Assembly (NCBI RefSeq): GCF_029525575.1
Contig: NZ_JAPDIA010000003.1
Span: forward strand, 496,001-560,000
DNA from: Cohnella rhizosphaerae
Lineage (GTDB): Bacteria > Bacillota > Bacilli > Paenibacillales > Paenibacillaceae
DNA: 64,000 nt
Direction: 5' to 3'
Every line of letters starts with the position of its first letter. Positions within the stretch are counted from its first letter, which is position 1. Shown here piece by piece: positions 45,718 to 57,500 of the stretch. A program made the translations under genes and the position numbers. Below the pieces are notes generated by a model that was not told where the DNA came from, made no database searches, and saw only the letters and a program-made list of their open reading frames with translations.

Positions 45718-47750
45718 ATGAAGTCCACGCTGGGCGAGTTCGTGCGCGAGGCGTTGTCGGGCAATCGGATCGAGGAGGCTGTTATCAAGCTGGAGAACGA
45801 AGCGCTGCTGCGCCGGAGCATAGATCCGGCTATACTGGCCGCGCTGCCGGCGTCGCGGCTTGCCGCTTCACCGTTGCTGCTTAAGGCCCGCGCGGAAAGT
45901 TTGCTGCCGCAGGGCGATCTCGCTGCTGCGGGGGATGCGTTGACGGCTTCGGTAGCGGGTCTTGCCGCAGGCACGCTACGCGAGCCCCTGATCTCCGCGT
46001 TGTCGCTGCTGGCGATCGTTCACGTACGGACCGGACAGCGGCACGAAGCGGAGACGATTTTGCGTTTCCTGCTGGACGAGCGGGAGCACGAAGGCGAGCG
46101 GATGCCGGGTGAGTCGGCCTGGGCGCTGGCGCTCGGTCTCCCGCTGCTCGGGCCCGAGTATGCCGGAGACGTTGAGGAGCAGATGCGCGAATATCGCGCT
46201 GCTGCGACCGCCTTTGATCGGGACGGCAAAGGCGAACGCGCGGCCCTCGCGCTGCTTGAGGCCTTGACGCGGCATGCCGCCGCGATCGGCGACGCCGACT
46301 GGTTCGCGCTGCGTCTGTCGCTAGGGCAGCGCGCATCCATGGGCCGCATCGATGATCGGCTTCTGCTTTACGCCGATGCGCTGCGCGCCGAGCGGCGGCA
46401 GGAGCTTGCGACCGCTGACGCTTGCCTGGCTCGCTGCCTCGGAGAAGGTACCGATACGGAGCAGGAAGCGTCCCAGGGCATGCCGTATCCTTACGATCGG
46501 TTTGCGCGGCTGTTCGACGTGCGCATCGAGTCCGTCTTGCGCGGCGATACCCCGGCGCTCACAGGCAAACTGGACGCGCTGGCAGCGTTCGCCCTGGACC
46601 GTACGGCGGACGTCGAGCTGCGGCTGGCCTGGGCGATCGCGCGAACGTTTGCGGCGGCTGCCCGGCACGATGCGGCCGATGCCGAAGCGAGCTTCGCCGA
46701 AGCCCGCGTAGTCGCGGGCTTCATGCCGATTCCAGGCGCGGATGCGATGCTAGAAGGCGCTGCCCGTCAGCTTGCCGCTCTGGCCGAGCGTCCTGCGCTG
46801 GAGCGGGAGGACGTTGGGACCAGCGTTCAATCGAAGGCTCATGCGTTGGCAGGAGTGCCAGGCGAATCTTCATCCTCCCAAGCTCAAGCTCAAGATCCAG
46901 CCTCCTCGGCCCAAATGCCGGTTCTATCCATAGCCTCGGACCTGGCCCAAGCCCCTGCCCGGTCCGCAGCGCCGCCCGGGCGGCTGCAGCCTTCCTCGCG
47001 TTCGTCCGGCTGGCACGTCCGGCTGTTCGGCGGGCTGCTGTTCACGCGAGAGGACGGCGCGACGGTCGGCGACATCCGCTGGAAGCGCAGCAAGACCAAG
47101 GAACTGCTCCTCTACCTGCTGCTTCAGCCGGAGCGGGCGGCGGTCCGCGAGCGGCTCGTCGAGGACCTGTTCCCCGATGCCGCGGCGGACAAATCGGATA
47201 ACCGCTTTTACGTCGCATCCCATCAGCTCAAGCAGATCATCGCCGAGCGGCTGGGCGAGCCGAACGGAATCGCGGTTCGGGAAGGCCTTGTGAGGCTAAA
47301 GGAAGGACTCGTCGCGGAGACCGACGCCGAACGGTACGACATGCTGATGCGAGTCGCCGCGCAGCTGTGGCCGGCCGACCGGGAGCAAGCGCTGGCGCTC
47401 TATGGGCAAGCCGTCCCGCTCTACGGCGCCTTGGCGCCGGAGCTGCAGTACGTCGATTGGCTGGACCGGCTTCGGGAGACGCAGCTGGAGCGGCAGGGGG
47501 GAAGGCCTGCGCCGGCTGGGGGGAAGCCGCGGCAGCGACAGGGAACGAAGAGGTAGCGGAGAGCTACCTGCGGGAGCGGGTGCGTCTTCAGCCGCTGCTG
47601 GAGGAAGCATACCAGAGTCTGATCGCGCTGCTCGGCCGACTCGGCAGACGCGCCGAGGCGGAGGAGCTTTACAGGCAGCTGGAGCGACGGCTGGCGAGCG
47701 AGCTCGGCATCCGCCCCTTGGACGAGACACTGCGGCTGCTCGGGAGGTGA
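45718..47750 (+). CDS. SARP/BTAD-type transcriptional regulator with helical-repeat N-terminus (two frame breaks)
   Basis: About 677 residues: an N-terminal TPR/MalT-like helical region (1-350), a Ser/Gln/Pro linker (about 380-430), an OmpR-like winged helix (WHVRLFGGLLFTREDGATVG, about 430-508, with IRWKRSKTKELLLYLLLQP) and a C-terminal bacterial transcriptional activation domain (531-677). This is the AfsR/SARP layout without the ATPase. Breaks: G6 47496-47501 and G6 47518-47523, one extra G each, after which AESYLRERVRLQPLLEEAYQ continues to TGA 47748-47750. The next gene's ribosome site overlaps its end, so it belongs to the phosphatase operon. Confidence 0.82.
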
Positions 47751-47755
47751 AACGT

Positions 47756-49436
47756 TTGCCGATAAAGCCCTGGTCGCCGATCATGCTGCGCTTTCTGGCG
47801 CTGTTCGCGTCCGGCGCGGCGCTGGTGCTATGCTGGTCGTTCCTCGAGAGCTACTTCATCAAGCGGCTGACGCTCGCCTTTCAGATGAAGATTGCGATTC
47901 CGCTGACGTCGCTCATCCTGCTTATCCTCATCGCCATGCTCGGCCTCCACGTCTGGCTGCGGCTGAACGGGGCCGCGCGAATCAGCGCATCGGATCCGCT
48001 GGCGAGCAGCGAGCCCGCGGCCGGCCGAAGTCTGTTGCGCCTGCCTTGGGAATTGTTCGTCTGGACGGTGTGCTACGCCGTCTTCGCCATACCGGCCTAT
48101 CATATCGTGCATTACGCGCTCGACGGCCACTCGCTGCTGAACGTAGGGGCGTCGTATTGGCAAAATTTCATCCGCAGCTTCATGTACGAGCTTTGCGTCG
48201 GCACGAGTGCGGCGATCCTGTATTACTCCGTGGGCCGCAGACTGATCCGGCCGGCGCTGGCCGGGATGACGCATGCACAAGGCGCCGGCATCGGCCGTCG
48301 GAGCTTCCTGACGATGTTGACGACGACGTTCGGCGCGCTGCTGATGATCAACATGCTGTCCGTGCTATGGTACGTGTGGGTGGCCGACGCCAAAAACGAG
48401 CCGTTCCGCTGGCCCGTGCTACTGTCGCTCGTCGGATTGGAATGGGGTTTCGCGGGCGCCGTCCTCGGTTTGCTCGCGTCGGGCTTCCGGCGGGAGCTGC
48501 AGCTGCTGGCCGGCGGCTTGCGCGAGCTGCTGCGGGGCGATCACGGTCCCTCGCAGCCGAAAATGCCCGTGCTGGCGGCAGACGAGATCGGCCAACTGGC
48601 CGTCGCGTTTAACCGGCTGCACGATCGACTTGGGCGGGATTACGACGCCGTGGTCAGGGAGCTGCGGCTCGCCCGCGGCCTGCAGCTCAGCCTGCAGCCG
48701 CCTTCGCGCCAGCGCTTCGGAGCCATCGCGCTGGCGGTGCTGAACGAGACGCGCGCCGAGGTCGGCAGCGGCTTCTGCGACGCGGTGCCGCTGGCCGGCG
48801 GCGGGTTGGCGGCGCTCGTCGGCGACGTCGCGGGCGAAGGGCTGCCGGCGGCGCTGCGGATGTCGGCGGCGATGCTGCTGCTCCGGGCGGAGCTGGAGGG
48901 ACAAGACGAGCCGGCGGCTTCGCGCGAATCGGCGCCCGAGACGGCGCTGGCGCGATTCGCAAGCCAGTTGAAGGAGATCTTTCCGGAGGAGGCCGAGCTC
49001 TCCGCGGCCGTCGCGTTCATAGATGCGGCGGGCGGCTCCATCGCGATCGGCATGCAAGGCGGCATGCGAGGCTGGTTGCAGCGCGGCGGCGAGGGGCGGT
49101 CGCTGAAGAGCGGTGACAGCTGGCGTCTTCGGCAGGGCGATCGCGTCTGTTTGTATTCGGAGGCGGCGGCCGAAGCGGCGATCATCGCAGCGTCCGGCGA
49201 AACGGCAAACAGCAAAGCGGCGACTGTCAAGTCGGCAACCGACGAAGCGGACGCGGCTCCAGAGGCCTTGCTGTACGAAACGGCGGGCCGCACGTTTGCC
49301 GGCCTCGATCCGGACGAGCCGCTAGACGGCCAACTCGCGGAAGGGCTGCTGCGCATGCGCTCGGCGGCTTCGACGAAGTCGCGGGGCGATGCGAACGCGC
49401 TGCTGCTCGTCGTGAGGGAGGAGGGGGGAACGATGA
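47756..49436 (+). CDS. Membrane SpoIIE-type phosphatase homologue with degraded active site
   Basis: About 560 residues: six N-terminal membrane helices, a HAMP-like segment (about 255-300) and a SpoIIE/PP2C domain. Metal-binding positions are damaged: the GGDxxD motif reads GSGFCDA (about residue 340), the DG of the YSDG motif reads YSEAAAEAA, and DDRT reads GDANA; only GDVAGEGLPAAL is intact. It is probably a pseudo-phosphatase. TTG 47756 has GGGAGG eight bases upstream. The frame runs into the next gene because of G6 49423-49428; deleting one G gives a stop (TGA 49434-49436) overlapping the next ATG. Confidence 0.75.
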
Positions 49437-50546
49437 GGAAACGTCCTGCGCCGACCTTCATTTTGTCGCTCATGACCGCCTACCTGGGTCTGCTGGCCGC
49501 TTCCGCCGGCCTTCTTCTGCTCTACCTTCGCGTCTGGCACATACCGGGCGATCCCGCAGGCCTGGCGCGGCTGTTCGCGTTCGCGGCCGCCGCGGCCCTG
49601 GCCGCGCTCGCCGCCTTCCGGATCCTCGCCGTCCGATTCCGGCGCCGCCTACGCGCGATGATCGACGGCATGTACGGCATGCTGGAGGGTGAGGACGATC
49701 CGCGTCTGGGGCGCGTCGAGGCGACGGCCGAAGACGAGCTCGGCCAGCTCGGACGGGCCTTCAACGAGCTGCAGGCTTACGCCTCGCGCCGATACGAGGA
49801 TGCCGCCCGCGAGCTGCGTCTGTCCGACAGTCTCCAGCGGGGGCTGCTGCCCGGCGGAGAGCGGGAAGCCGCAGGTTGCCGCATCGCGGCCGTATGCAGG
49901 CAGACCCGCGACGTCGGAGGGGATCTGTACGACATCTCGCCGCTCGGCGACGGGAGAGCGGCCATCCTCGTCGCGGACGTCGCGGGCAAGGGCATGCAGG
50001 CGGCGCTGCTGATGTCCGCGACGATGGCGCTGTTTCGGCGCGAGATCAAGCTCGGGGGGGACGGCCGCGGATACGTTGACGCGGCTGAACCGGTCGCTGG
50101 CCGGAGCGCTTCAGGGTCAAACGTACGTGACGGCGGGGCTTGCGATGATCGACGCCCGGGCCGGCGTCATCGATTATGCGAGCGCGGGGCATATGCCTCC
50201 GTATCTGCTAAACGAGGATCGGCTCGAAGAGGTTGAGGTGTCCTCGCTGCCGCTCGGCGTATCCGCTGCGGTCGTTTACCGCGAGCGCCGCGTTTCTTTT
50301 CCGGCCGGCGCCCGGTTCGTCATGTATACGGACGGCATGGTCGAATGCGCGGGCGCGGACGGGGAGATGCTGGGCTTCGATCGCTTCGAGAAGCTCCTTA
50401 TGACCATGGATGTCCGCCTGGAGCCGGGAGAACAAATGAAGGCGCTTATGGAACGGGTTGACGCCGCAGCCGTCTCGTCCGAGGAAGCTGACGACCGGAC
50501 GATCGTGCTGATCGAACGATCGCGCCGCGCAGCGGGCGATTTGTAA
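49433..50546 (+). CDS. Membrane HAMP-SpoIIE PP2C phosphatase (one frame break)
   Basis: About 370 residues: two membrane helices (about 8-31 and 40-62), HAMP domain (65-125) and a complete SpoIIE-type phosphatase domain with all metal-binding motifs: VGGDLYDI (about 163), VADVAGKGMQAALLMS (about 180), MYTDGMVE (about 297) and DDRTIVLIE (about 352). It should dephosphorylate a STAS anti-anti-sigma protein. The frame breaks at G7 50054-50060 (one extra). ATG 49433 overlaps the previous stop (ATGA), implying translational coupling with the degraded homologue. Confidence 0.88.
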
Positions 50547-50556
50547 GTCATTTGTA
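50538..50556. promoter_or_regulatory. Direct repeat TTTGTAA, 11-bp period, PhoP-box-like
   Basis: TTTGTAAGTCATTTGTAAG overlaps the phosphatase stop codon. On the minus strand this is TTACAA repeated with an 11-bp period, like the PhoP boxes of Bacillus. A similar pair lies at 51440. Confidence 0.3.
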
Positions 50557-50627
50557 AGGAACGGGGTGATAGGGTGGGTGCAAACGGCGCGGGCCCCGCG
50601 GGGGCGGCCGACGGAGGAGAGAGCCGA

Positions 50628-51077
50628 ATGGGCGATGCAGAGCTGCTTCGCGAATGGATTGTGCCTAGCGAGCTCGGCCAAGAGGCGGAGTTGCTGCGGG
50701 AATTGTCCGAGACGCTGGGCCGGGACGACCGGCTGCGGATCCGCCGCGAGGAGATCGTCACGGCGGTCGCGGAGGCGTGCCTGAACGCCATCGAGCACGG
50801 CAACGGCTGCGACCGCGAGCTGCCCGTCACGGTGACGATGTGGGCGCGCCGGGGCGGCTGCGTATTTCGCGTCGCGGATTGCGGCGCGGGCACCATTCTG
50901 GCAACCGGGGAGCCTCCCCTTCAAGCCGCGGACAAACTCGATTGGGAGCAGCCGCGCGGCTGGGGGCTCCGGTTCATGCGCGAATACGCGGACGAGCTGC
51001 GGGCGTACCGGCTCGAGAACGGCTTTTGCGTCGAGCTGGCGTTCGCCGGCCGGGGCGGAGAGGAGGAGTCGACGTGA
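50628..51077 (+). CDS. Anti-sigma regulatory factor (RsbW-like serine kinase, HATPase_c)
   Basis: About 149 residues of the GHKL ATPase fold used by SpoIIAB/RsbW kinases: N-box VAEACLNAIEHGNG (about residue 48), G1 box VADCGAG (about 85) and G2 region RGWGLRFMREYADE (about 111). It would bind a sigma factor or other target and phosphorylate a STAS protein. ATG 50628 follows GGAGGAG; an in-frame GTG at 50574 is an alternative. The stop overlaps the GTG of the STAS gene. No sigma factor gene is adjacent. Confidence 0.88.
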   Translation: MGDAELLREWIVPSELGQEAELLRELSETLGRDDRLRIRREEIVTAVAEACLNAIEHGNGCDRELPVTVTMWARRGGCVFRVADCGAGTILATGEPPLQAADKLDWEQPRGWGLRFMREYADELRAYRLENGFCVELAFAGRGGEEEST

Positions 51078-51446
51078 ACGAAGAGCTGACGATCGCGGAG
51101 CGCCGGTTCGGAACCGGGCTCATCCTCGATTTGGCGGGCAATCTGACGCGGCAATCGGAGGAGGCGCTGCTCGGCCGCAGACGATGGGACGAAGGGCTGG
51201 CGGAAGGGCGCAACCTGGTGTTGAACTTCGGCGGCGTGCGCATCGTGAACAGCGCGGGCATTGCGCTGCTGATCCGCCTTGCGCACGCCGGGCAGAAGGC
51301 GGGCTTTCGAATCTACGGCATCGGCGTGAGCGGGCATTATCAAAAAAATGTTCCGGCTGATCGGCCTGACGGAATTCATCCTGCTCTATCCCGACGAATA
51401 TTCGCTCATGCTGCGCCTTTCCGAAGACGAGAGAGGCGGTTTGTAA
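51074..51446 (+). CDS. STAS domain anti-anti-sigma factor (one frame break)
   Basis: A STAS protein of about 123 residues: LILDLAGNLTRQSEEALL, LVLNFGGVRIVNSAGIALLIRL with the candidate phosphoserine in NSAGI (about residue 59), then GFRIYGIGVSGHYQK. The frame breaks at A7 51342-51348; deleting one A continues as MFRLIGLTEFILLYPDEYS to TAA 51444-51446. GTG 51074 overlaps the kinase stop, and GGAGGAG lies upstream. It is the likely substrate of the kinase and the active PP2C in this operon. Confidence 0.87.
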
Positions 51447-51459
51447 AAAAGTTTGTAAG
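51440..51459. promoter_or_regulatory. Direct repeat TTTGTAA upstream of the SLH protein gene
   Basis: Two TTTGTAA copies 12 bp apart at the STAS stop codon, about 12 bp before a TATAAT (51471-51476) that could be the -10 of the giant SLH gene. This is the second copy of the motif found at 50538. Confidence 0.3.
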
Positions 51460-51514
51460 TCCCGCCCCCGTATAATGCCGGTATTACCTAGGCGTTATGA
51501 TGGAGGGAAGCGCG

Positions 51515-54500
51515 TTGAGAAAAAGTAGAATGAGGCTGACGCCTTTATTGGTAGTCGCGGGGTTGGCAACGAGCTTGCTGACGCCGGCCTCGTACGGCCA
51601 TACCGTCGCCGCGGAGACCGAGCCGTACTGGACGATGCAAGAGCAGGTGCACCGCGCCCTGGACGGGGAGCTCGCATACGGCAGCATGCTGGAGAGCGTG
51701 GATATCACGCCGGACGGCAGGTATGTCGTATTTGAGTCTGCGGCGCAAGCCATGTACGCGGACGAAGCAGGAGAGCCCGACTATACCTCCCATGTTTACG
51801 TGCATGATCGGCTGCTCGGCCGGACCTCGATGATCGATACCGAAGCGGACGGCACGCCGGCGAACGCGAGCAGCCGTAAGCCTGCGATCAGCGACGACGG
51901 GAGCCGGATCGTATTCCAGTCCCAGGCGACCAATCTGACGGACGACCCGTCGATCCGCAGCCTCTCGCCCCAGGACGTGGATAATTTCGACCGGATCTAC
52001 GTCTACAGCAGAACCTCGGGGGGCCTACGACCGGAGCGCGGACGCCGTCGATTTGGCGAGCGTCGATCCCGCCGGCGATCCGGCCGACGCCGGCAGCTAC
52101 AATCCCGACATTAGCGGGGACGGCGGCACGATCGTCTACGAATCGTCGGCCGATAACCTGGCAGAGCCCGCAGAGGCATTTGCGTTTTATTCGATATATG
52201 CCTACAAGCGCGAAGGAGAAGAGATCGACGTCAAGCGGATCAGCGATCCGGAAGCGGGAAGCGCGTACACGCCGGCCGTCAATCGCACAGGGGACGCGGT
52301 CGCCTACACGGTCGAAGCGTACCGCGAGCACCCCGAGGATACGTCGCTCTCCCGTTTCCTCCCGGATTTTTATTTGTACGCGGCCGGCGCGGGACAAGGC
52401 GGCGGGGATACGCGCACGCTGCTGAACGCGGAGCCTGACTGGGGCTGGGATTCGGGCGTTTATCCGGCGCCTGCGATCAGCGCGGACGGCACGCGGGTCG
52501 TTTTCGCGTCGTCGGCGGACCAACTGGGGGACGGCGCGGCAGGCGTCAAGTCCAACGTCTATCTGTTCGACGCGACCCGTGCCGAACAAGACGCGCTTCA
52601 GTTGGTCAGCCGCGGCGCCGGCGGCGCTTCGAACGGCGACAGCTACGAGCCGGACATCAGTCCGGACGGGAGGCATGTCGGCTTCGTGTCCGATGCCTCG
52701 AACCTGAGAGCGGGTTTGGTTAAAAAGTTTACGTACAATCCGGCCGTGCTTTATTACGCGGATGTCGAAACGGGCGGCCTGACGAATCTCGGCGGCCTTC
52801 AGAGCGCCGCTTACGGCCGGCACCCCGCCTTGTCGAACGGCGGCTTCGCCTATACGGAAACGTCCGCGGTCGCGGTGGCGCTGAGTCCGTCGGATGCGCC
52901 GGCCTGGCCGGCCGGCAAGTCGCTGAACGCGTCGGAGACGGCCGGAGGCCTTGTACTGAACTGGAGCGGCGCGACTCCTGCCGGCGCGGTGCGCTACAAG
53001 ATCTATCAGATCCAGGCGAACCCGCTGCTCGGCTCCTACTATACGATCGAATCGCTGATCGGCAGCACGGCGGATACGACCTATACCGTCGCGCAGCTGC
53101 CCGCCGACAAGACCAAGCTTTCGTATCGGGTCGAAGCCGTGAACGGCGCGTACCAGACCAGCGCGAACGGCCCGGCGTACGAATACGGCATCGACGCGGG
53201 CGAAGACGTATCCCCGCCTTCCTGGCCGTCCGGCGCGGCAGGCGAACAGACCGCCCGCACGGCGAACGGCGTCACGTTGGCCTGGCCGGCCGCCGCGGAC
53301 AACCGCGCGGTAACCGGCTATCGCGTCTACGCGTCCGAACCCGGCGCGCCTGGCGCCGTCTACGCGGAGACCGCCGCGACGACCTACGCCGCCGATGGTC
53401 TGACACCGGACACAGACTACGTCTATTACGTCACGGCCGTCGATGCCGCCGGCAACGAGAGCGCCGCGCTGCCGCCGATCCCGGCCAGAACCGCCGCTTC
53501 CGGCGATCCCGCGGGCGGCGAGCTGTCGGCAGCCGCGCAGCAGGACGGCAACGTGGTACTGACTTGGCAGGCCGGCGGCTCGGCGGAGCGGTACGCGGTG
53601 CTCGACGAGACGGACGGATCCGCGCCGCGCGCGATCGGCGAGACCGACGGCGACACGACTTCGTTTACCGTTCGGGGGGCTGAAGCCCGCCACGATATAC
53701 AAATTCCGGGTCGTGGGTTATGTCGGCGCCGACGTCGCGTACGAGACGCTCCCGCGCACCGTGACGACGCCGGCCCGCGCGGCCGCCTACGTCTCGATGA
53801 GACGCACGGGCGTCTATGGCGGCGCGGTCCCGATCGGCGATACCGAGACGATCCGTCTGTCCGGCCAACCGGGCCTTGCAAGCGTGGCGACAGTCACCTA
53901 TGCCACATGGGAAGCCGCGGACGGCTCGGGAACGTATCTGGGCACGCCGCGCGAAGCGACCATGAATATCCCGCTGACCGAGAGCGCGGACCAGCCGGGC
54001 TTGTATCTCGGCGCCTTCACCTTCTCGGAAGGCATCGAGCGGCTGACGAAGGTGGAGGCCCGCCAGACGTACGGGGACGGCTCGCAGACGCCGGCCGCGA
54101 CGGCCTACGGGCTGCCGGTCCTCAGCCAGGCCGCGCTCGCGCTTACCGTCGATTCGACGCTGAACCTGTCGGGCTACAAGGTCAACGTCGCCGGCGCGGG
54201 CGGGAGCTTCGCGCAGATGAAGGCGATCGCCGGCGAAGCGAATCCGGCGGTGCTGACGTTCGACAGGCTGAAGGGCGGGCAGCCGTATAATATCCGGCTG
54301 CTCGATCCCGAGGACCGTCTCGTTCAGGAGGTAGCGGGCATCGGCGCGCGCGCAGGTCTCGTCGCCAAGCAGAGGATCACCGTCGATCCGCCTCGCCGGC
54401 TGAAGCTTCGACTGCAGGATGCCAATGGACCGCTGGCCAATTTGCGAGTCAAGCTGACGGCTGCATCAGGCTTGACGGCATGGGATGATACGGATCAAAA

Positions 54501-57500
54501 GGGCGAGACGACGTTCATGAGCTGGCCATCCGGCAGCAGCCCGATTCGCGTGACGCCGGAGGCGCCGGCCGGACGGTACCGAACGGACAACGTCCCGAGC
54601 GTCGAGCTCGCGGGAAGCGAGACCGTGCGGACGATCAAGCTCGAACCTATGCCTGAAGGCACCGTGCAGGGCCGGGTGACCCGGACGAACGGCAAGCCTG
54701 CGGAAAATGTCAACGTCCGGCTGGCGATCGAATTTCCCGAGGGGCAAGCGAGCTATTCGGCCGTCACGGACGCGAACGGCGCTTACAGGCTGAAGACGCC
54801 TGCGGCGTCCGGCGTGCTGACGTTCACGGGCGAAGGGGATCTGTCCGCGCGGCAGAACGTCACGGTGAAGGAAGGCGACACGGTCGTGATCGACCGTACG
54901 CTCGACGTGCCGCCCATCCAGAAGATCAAGATTAATCTGTATACCCGCTATGCGGGCGGACAATGGCAGGGGCCGCTGCCGATCGATTGGACGACGGGCA
55001 TTCATCTGCATATTCAAATTAACGGCGCTAATGTGACCTCGGAGACGACCGTCGTGCGCGCCGAATCCGGAGAGACGGTCGTCGTCTCGGCGGACGGCGG
55101 AGAAGGCGGACTCGGCGCGGACAAGAAAGTCATCGTCCTGGGGGGAAGGCGTCAACGAGGTGGACCTGCGGCTGGGCCAGATCGGGCAGCAGCTGGTCGG
55201 CACGTTGAAGTCGCCTGTCGGAGAGAGCTCCGCATATATCGGCGTCTGGCAGGCGACGCTGCAGCAGCTGGACGCGAACGGCGATTGGCGGCAGCCTGCC
55301 GAATGGCGGGGCGGCGGCTCGGGCTACGGCGACAAAGTCAAGCTGAGCTTGCCTTCCGCGCCGGGCCAGTACCGGTTGACGATCGACAACTGGCTGGGCC
55401 GGGCGTCCAAGACATTTACGACGGACGGGCAAAGTATCGTCGATATCGGTACGCTTCAGTTGAAGAGCGCGGCCGGCGCGTTCGAAGGGCGCGAGGGCTC
55501 GGGCATGACCGCGTACCCGCCGGCGCTGTCGCCAGGGCAGACGGCGAAGCTGAAGCTGACCTACCAAGCGGGCGAAGCGGCAAAAGACGTCGTCCTGCTG
55601 GCGGACGTGCCGCAAGGCGCCGAGCTCGTGCCGCAATCCGTCTCGCTGAACGGCAGTCCGGCAGCGTACAATCTCGACGGGACGGTGTTGTCCGTCTCCG
55701 CGGGCAGCCTGGCAGCGGGCGCTTCCGGTTCGCTAACCTATCAGGTGAAGCTGCTGCCCGGCGCGCCGTCCCGTCTCTCGTCGACCGGTCAGGCGTCGTA
55801 CGGACCGGCCGGCGGCAGGCGCACGGAGCTGCTCGGTTCCGCAGAACTGTCGAATGAGCCGTTGACGCTCTCCGCGCCGGGCTCGGTCACGGATTTGACC
55901 TGGTCGCTCGGCGGACGCGCGCCTGCCGGCGCCGTCGTGAAGGTGCTCGCCTCCGGCGCGCCGATCGGGGAAGCGACCGCGAGCCCCGGCGGCTTCTGGC
56001 AGTTGAACGCGACGGCGCCGGATCCCAAGGGGGCCAAGACGTTCGAGCTGCGCGCCGAAGCGTCATGGGACGGGGAGACGCTGACGACGCCGGTCGCGCC
56101 GGTCGCCTACGACCCGGACCGTCCGACGATTCGCAAGCTTACGCTCGAACAGAGCGACGGACGCAGGGTCGAGCTCGACGTATCGAACGGCCCGATCCGT
56201 TTTCCGTACGTGGTCGTGCCGGGCAGAGACTTCCGCTTCGAGGTGGCGTTTAACCGGCCCGAACGCGTCGAGCACGTACAGGTGCATCTCGTGGTGAACG
56301 GCCGGGACGTGGCGGCCGACGCGGAGCTTAAGGACGGAATATACATCGCGGCGATGAACTTCTCGGGCACGATATCGGAGAATATCTACGTGACGTACGA
56401 CATCAAGCCGGCGGGCGTGAAGCAGATCGGCAGCGAGCGGGAATTCAGCGAGGCGCTCCCGCCAGGCATGCGCGGCTACGAAGCGGACGCGTCCAGCGCG
56501 TTCAAGACGGACGGGGCAGGCATCCTCCGCGGGTCCGCCGATATCAAGCTGCCGCAGGCCAGCGATCTGGCGATGCACGTCGATCTGTCGCTGCAGTCCG
56601 GGGCGTCCTATACGCCGACGGAGGAAGAGCTGCGGCGGGCGCAAGCCGACGGCGTCGAGGCTTATGGCGTCGAATACGCGTTCGAGCAGGGCGACAAAGG
56701 CGAGATGAGCGTAACGTTTACCGCCTATGTACCGGAAAACCTGATCGGCGGATCGGACCGGACGCTGGCAGCCATCATGTCGGCGGCTGCGGGGAAAGGG
56801 CAATCCGCTTCTGCGAAGGGGGCCTCCGTTCGTATCTCGAGTCTGGCGAGCGGCATCGGCAGCCTCGTCAAGGTGGGCGCCAAGGTGCTGTGGAACGAAA
56901 AGGATCTCGCGGGCCAGGCAGGCAAGGGCGCAGCTTCCATCTACGATACGAAGAGCGCGGTGGACGGCCGCGGACAGGTCGCTGACAATATGGCGGCCCT
57001 GGGCGATCTCGCGGACCGGATCGCGCAGTGCAACCCGGCGATGGCCGGCTATTACGGCGCCAAGATCGACCAGCTGGCGACGCATGCGATCGCCGTCGAA
57101 GGGGCGAAGTGGGGCATGATGATCGCGGGCGCCGTGCTTGCGCCGGCTACGTTCGGCGGCTCGCTCGCCCTGATGGGCGCCAGCATGGCGATCGGCGCCG
57201 CGCTGGACGCCAGCGTCAGCCACCAGACGGAGCAGCTGACGAACCTGGCGAACAAGTCCGGGAAAGGCGAATGCGAGCCCAAGGACCCGGACGGCAGCGT
57301 GTCGGAGACGCATCTGGGCAATCCCGTCGCCACGCCGGTATGGATCTACGATCCAAGCGGGTACGTTTACGAGACATTCCCGGACAACCGGATCGCAGAC
57401 GCCAAGGCCACCGTCTATTATCTGGATCAGGTCTCGGGCGGCTACTTGCCTTGGGACGCCGAATGGTACGGACAGGCCAACCCGCAGACGACGGACGCCC

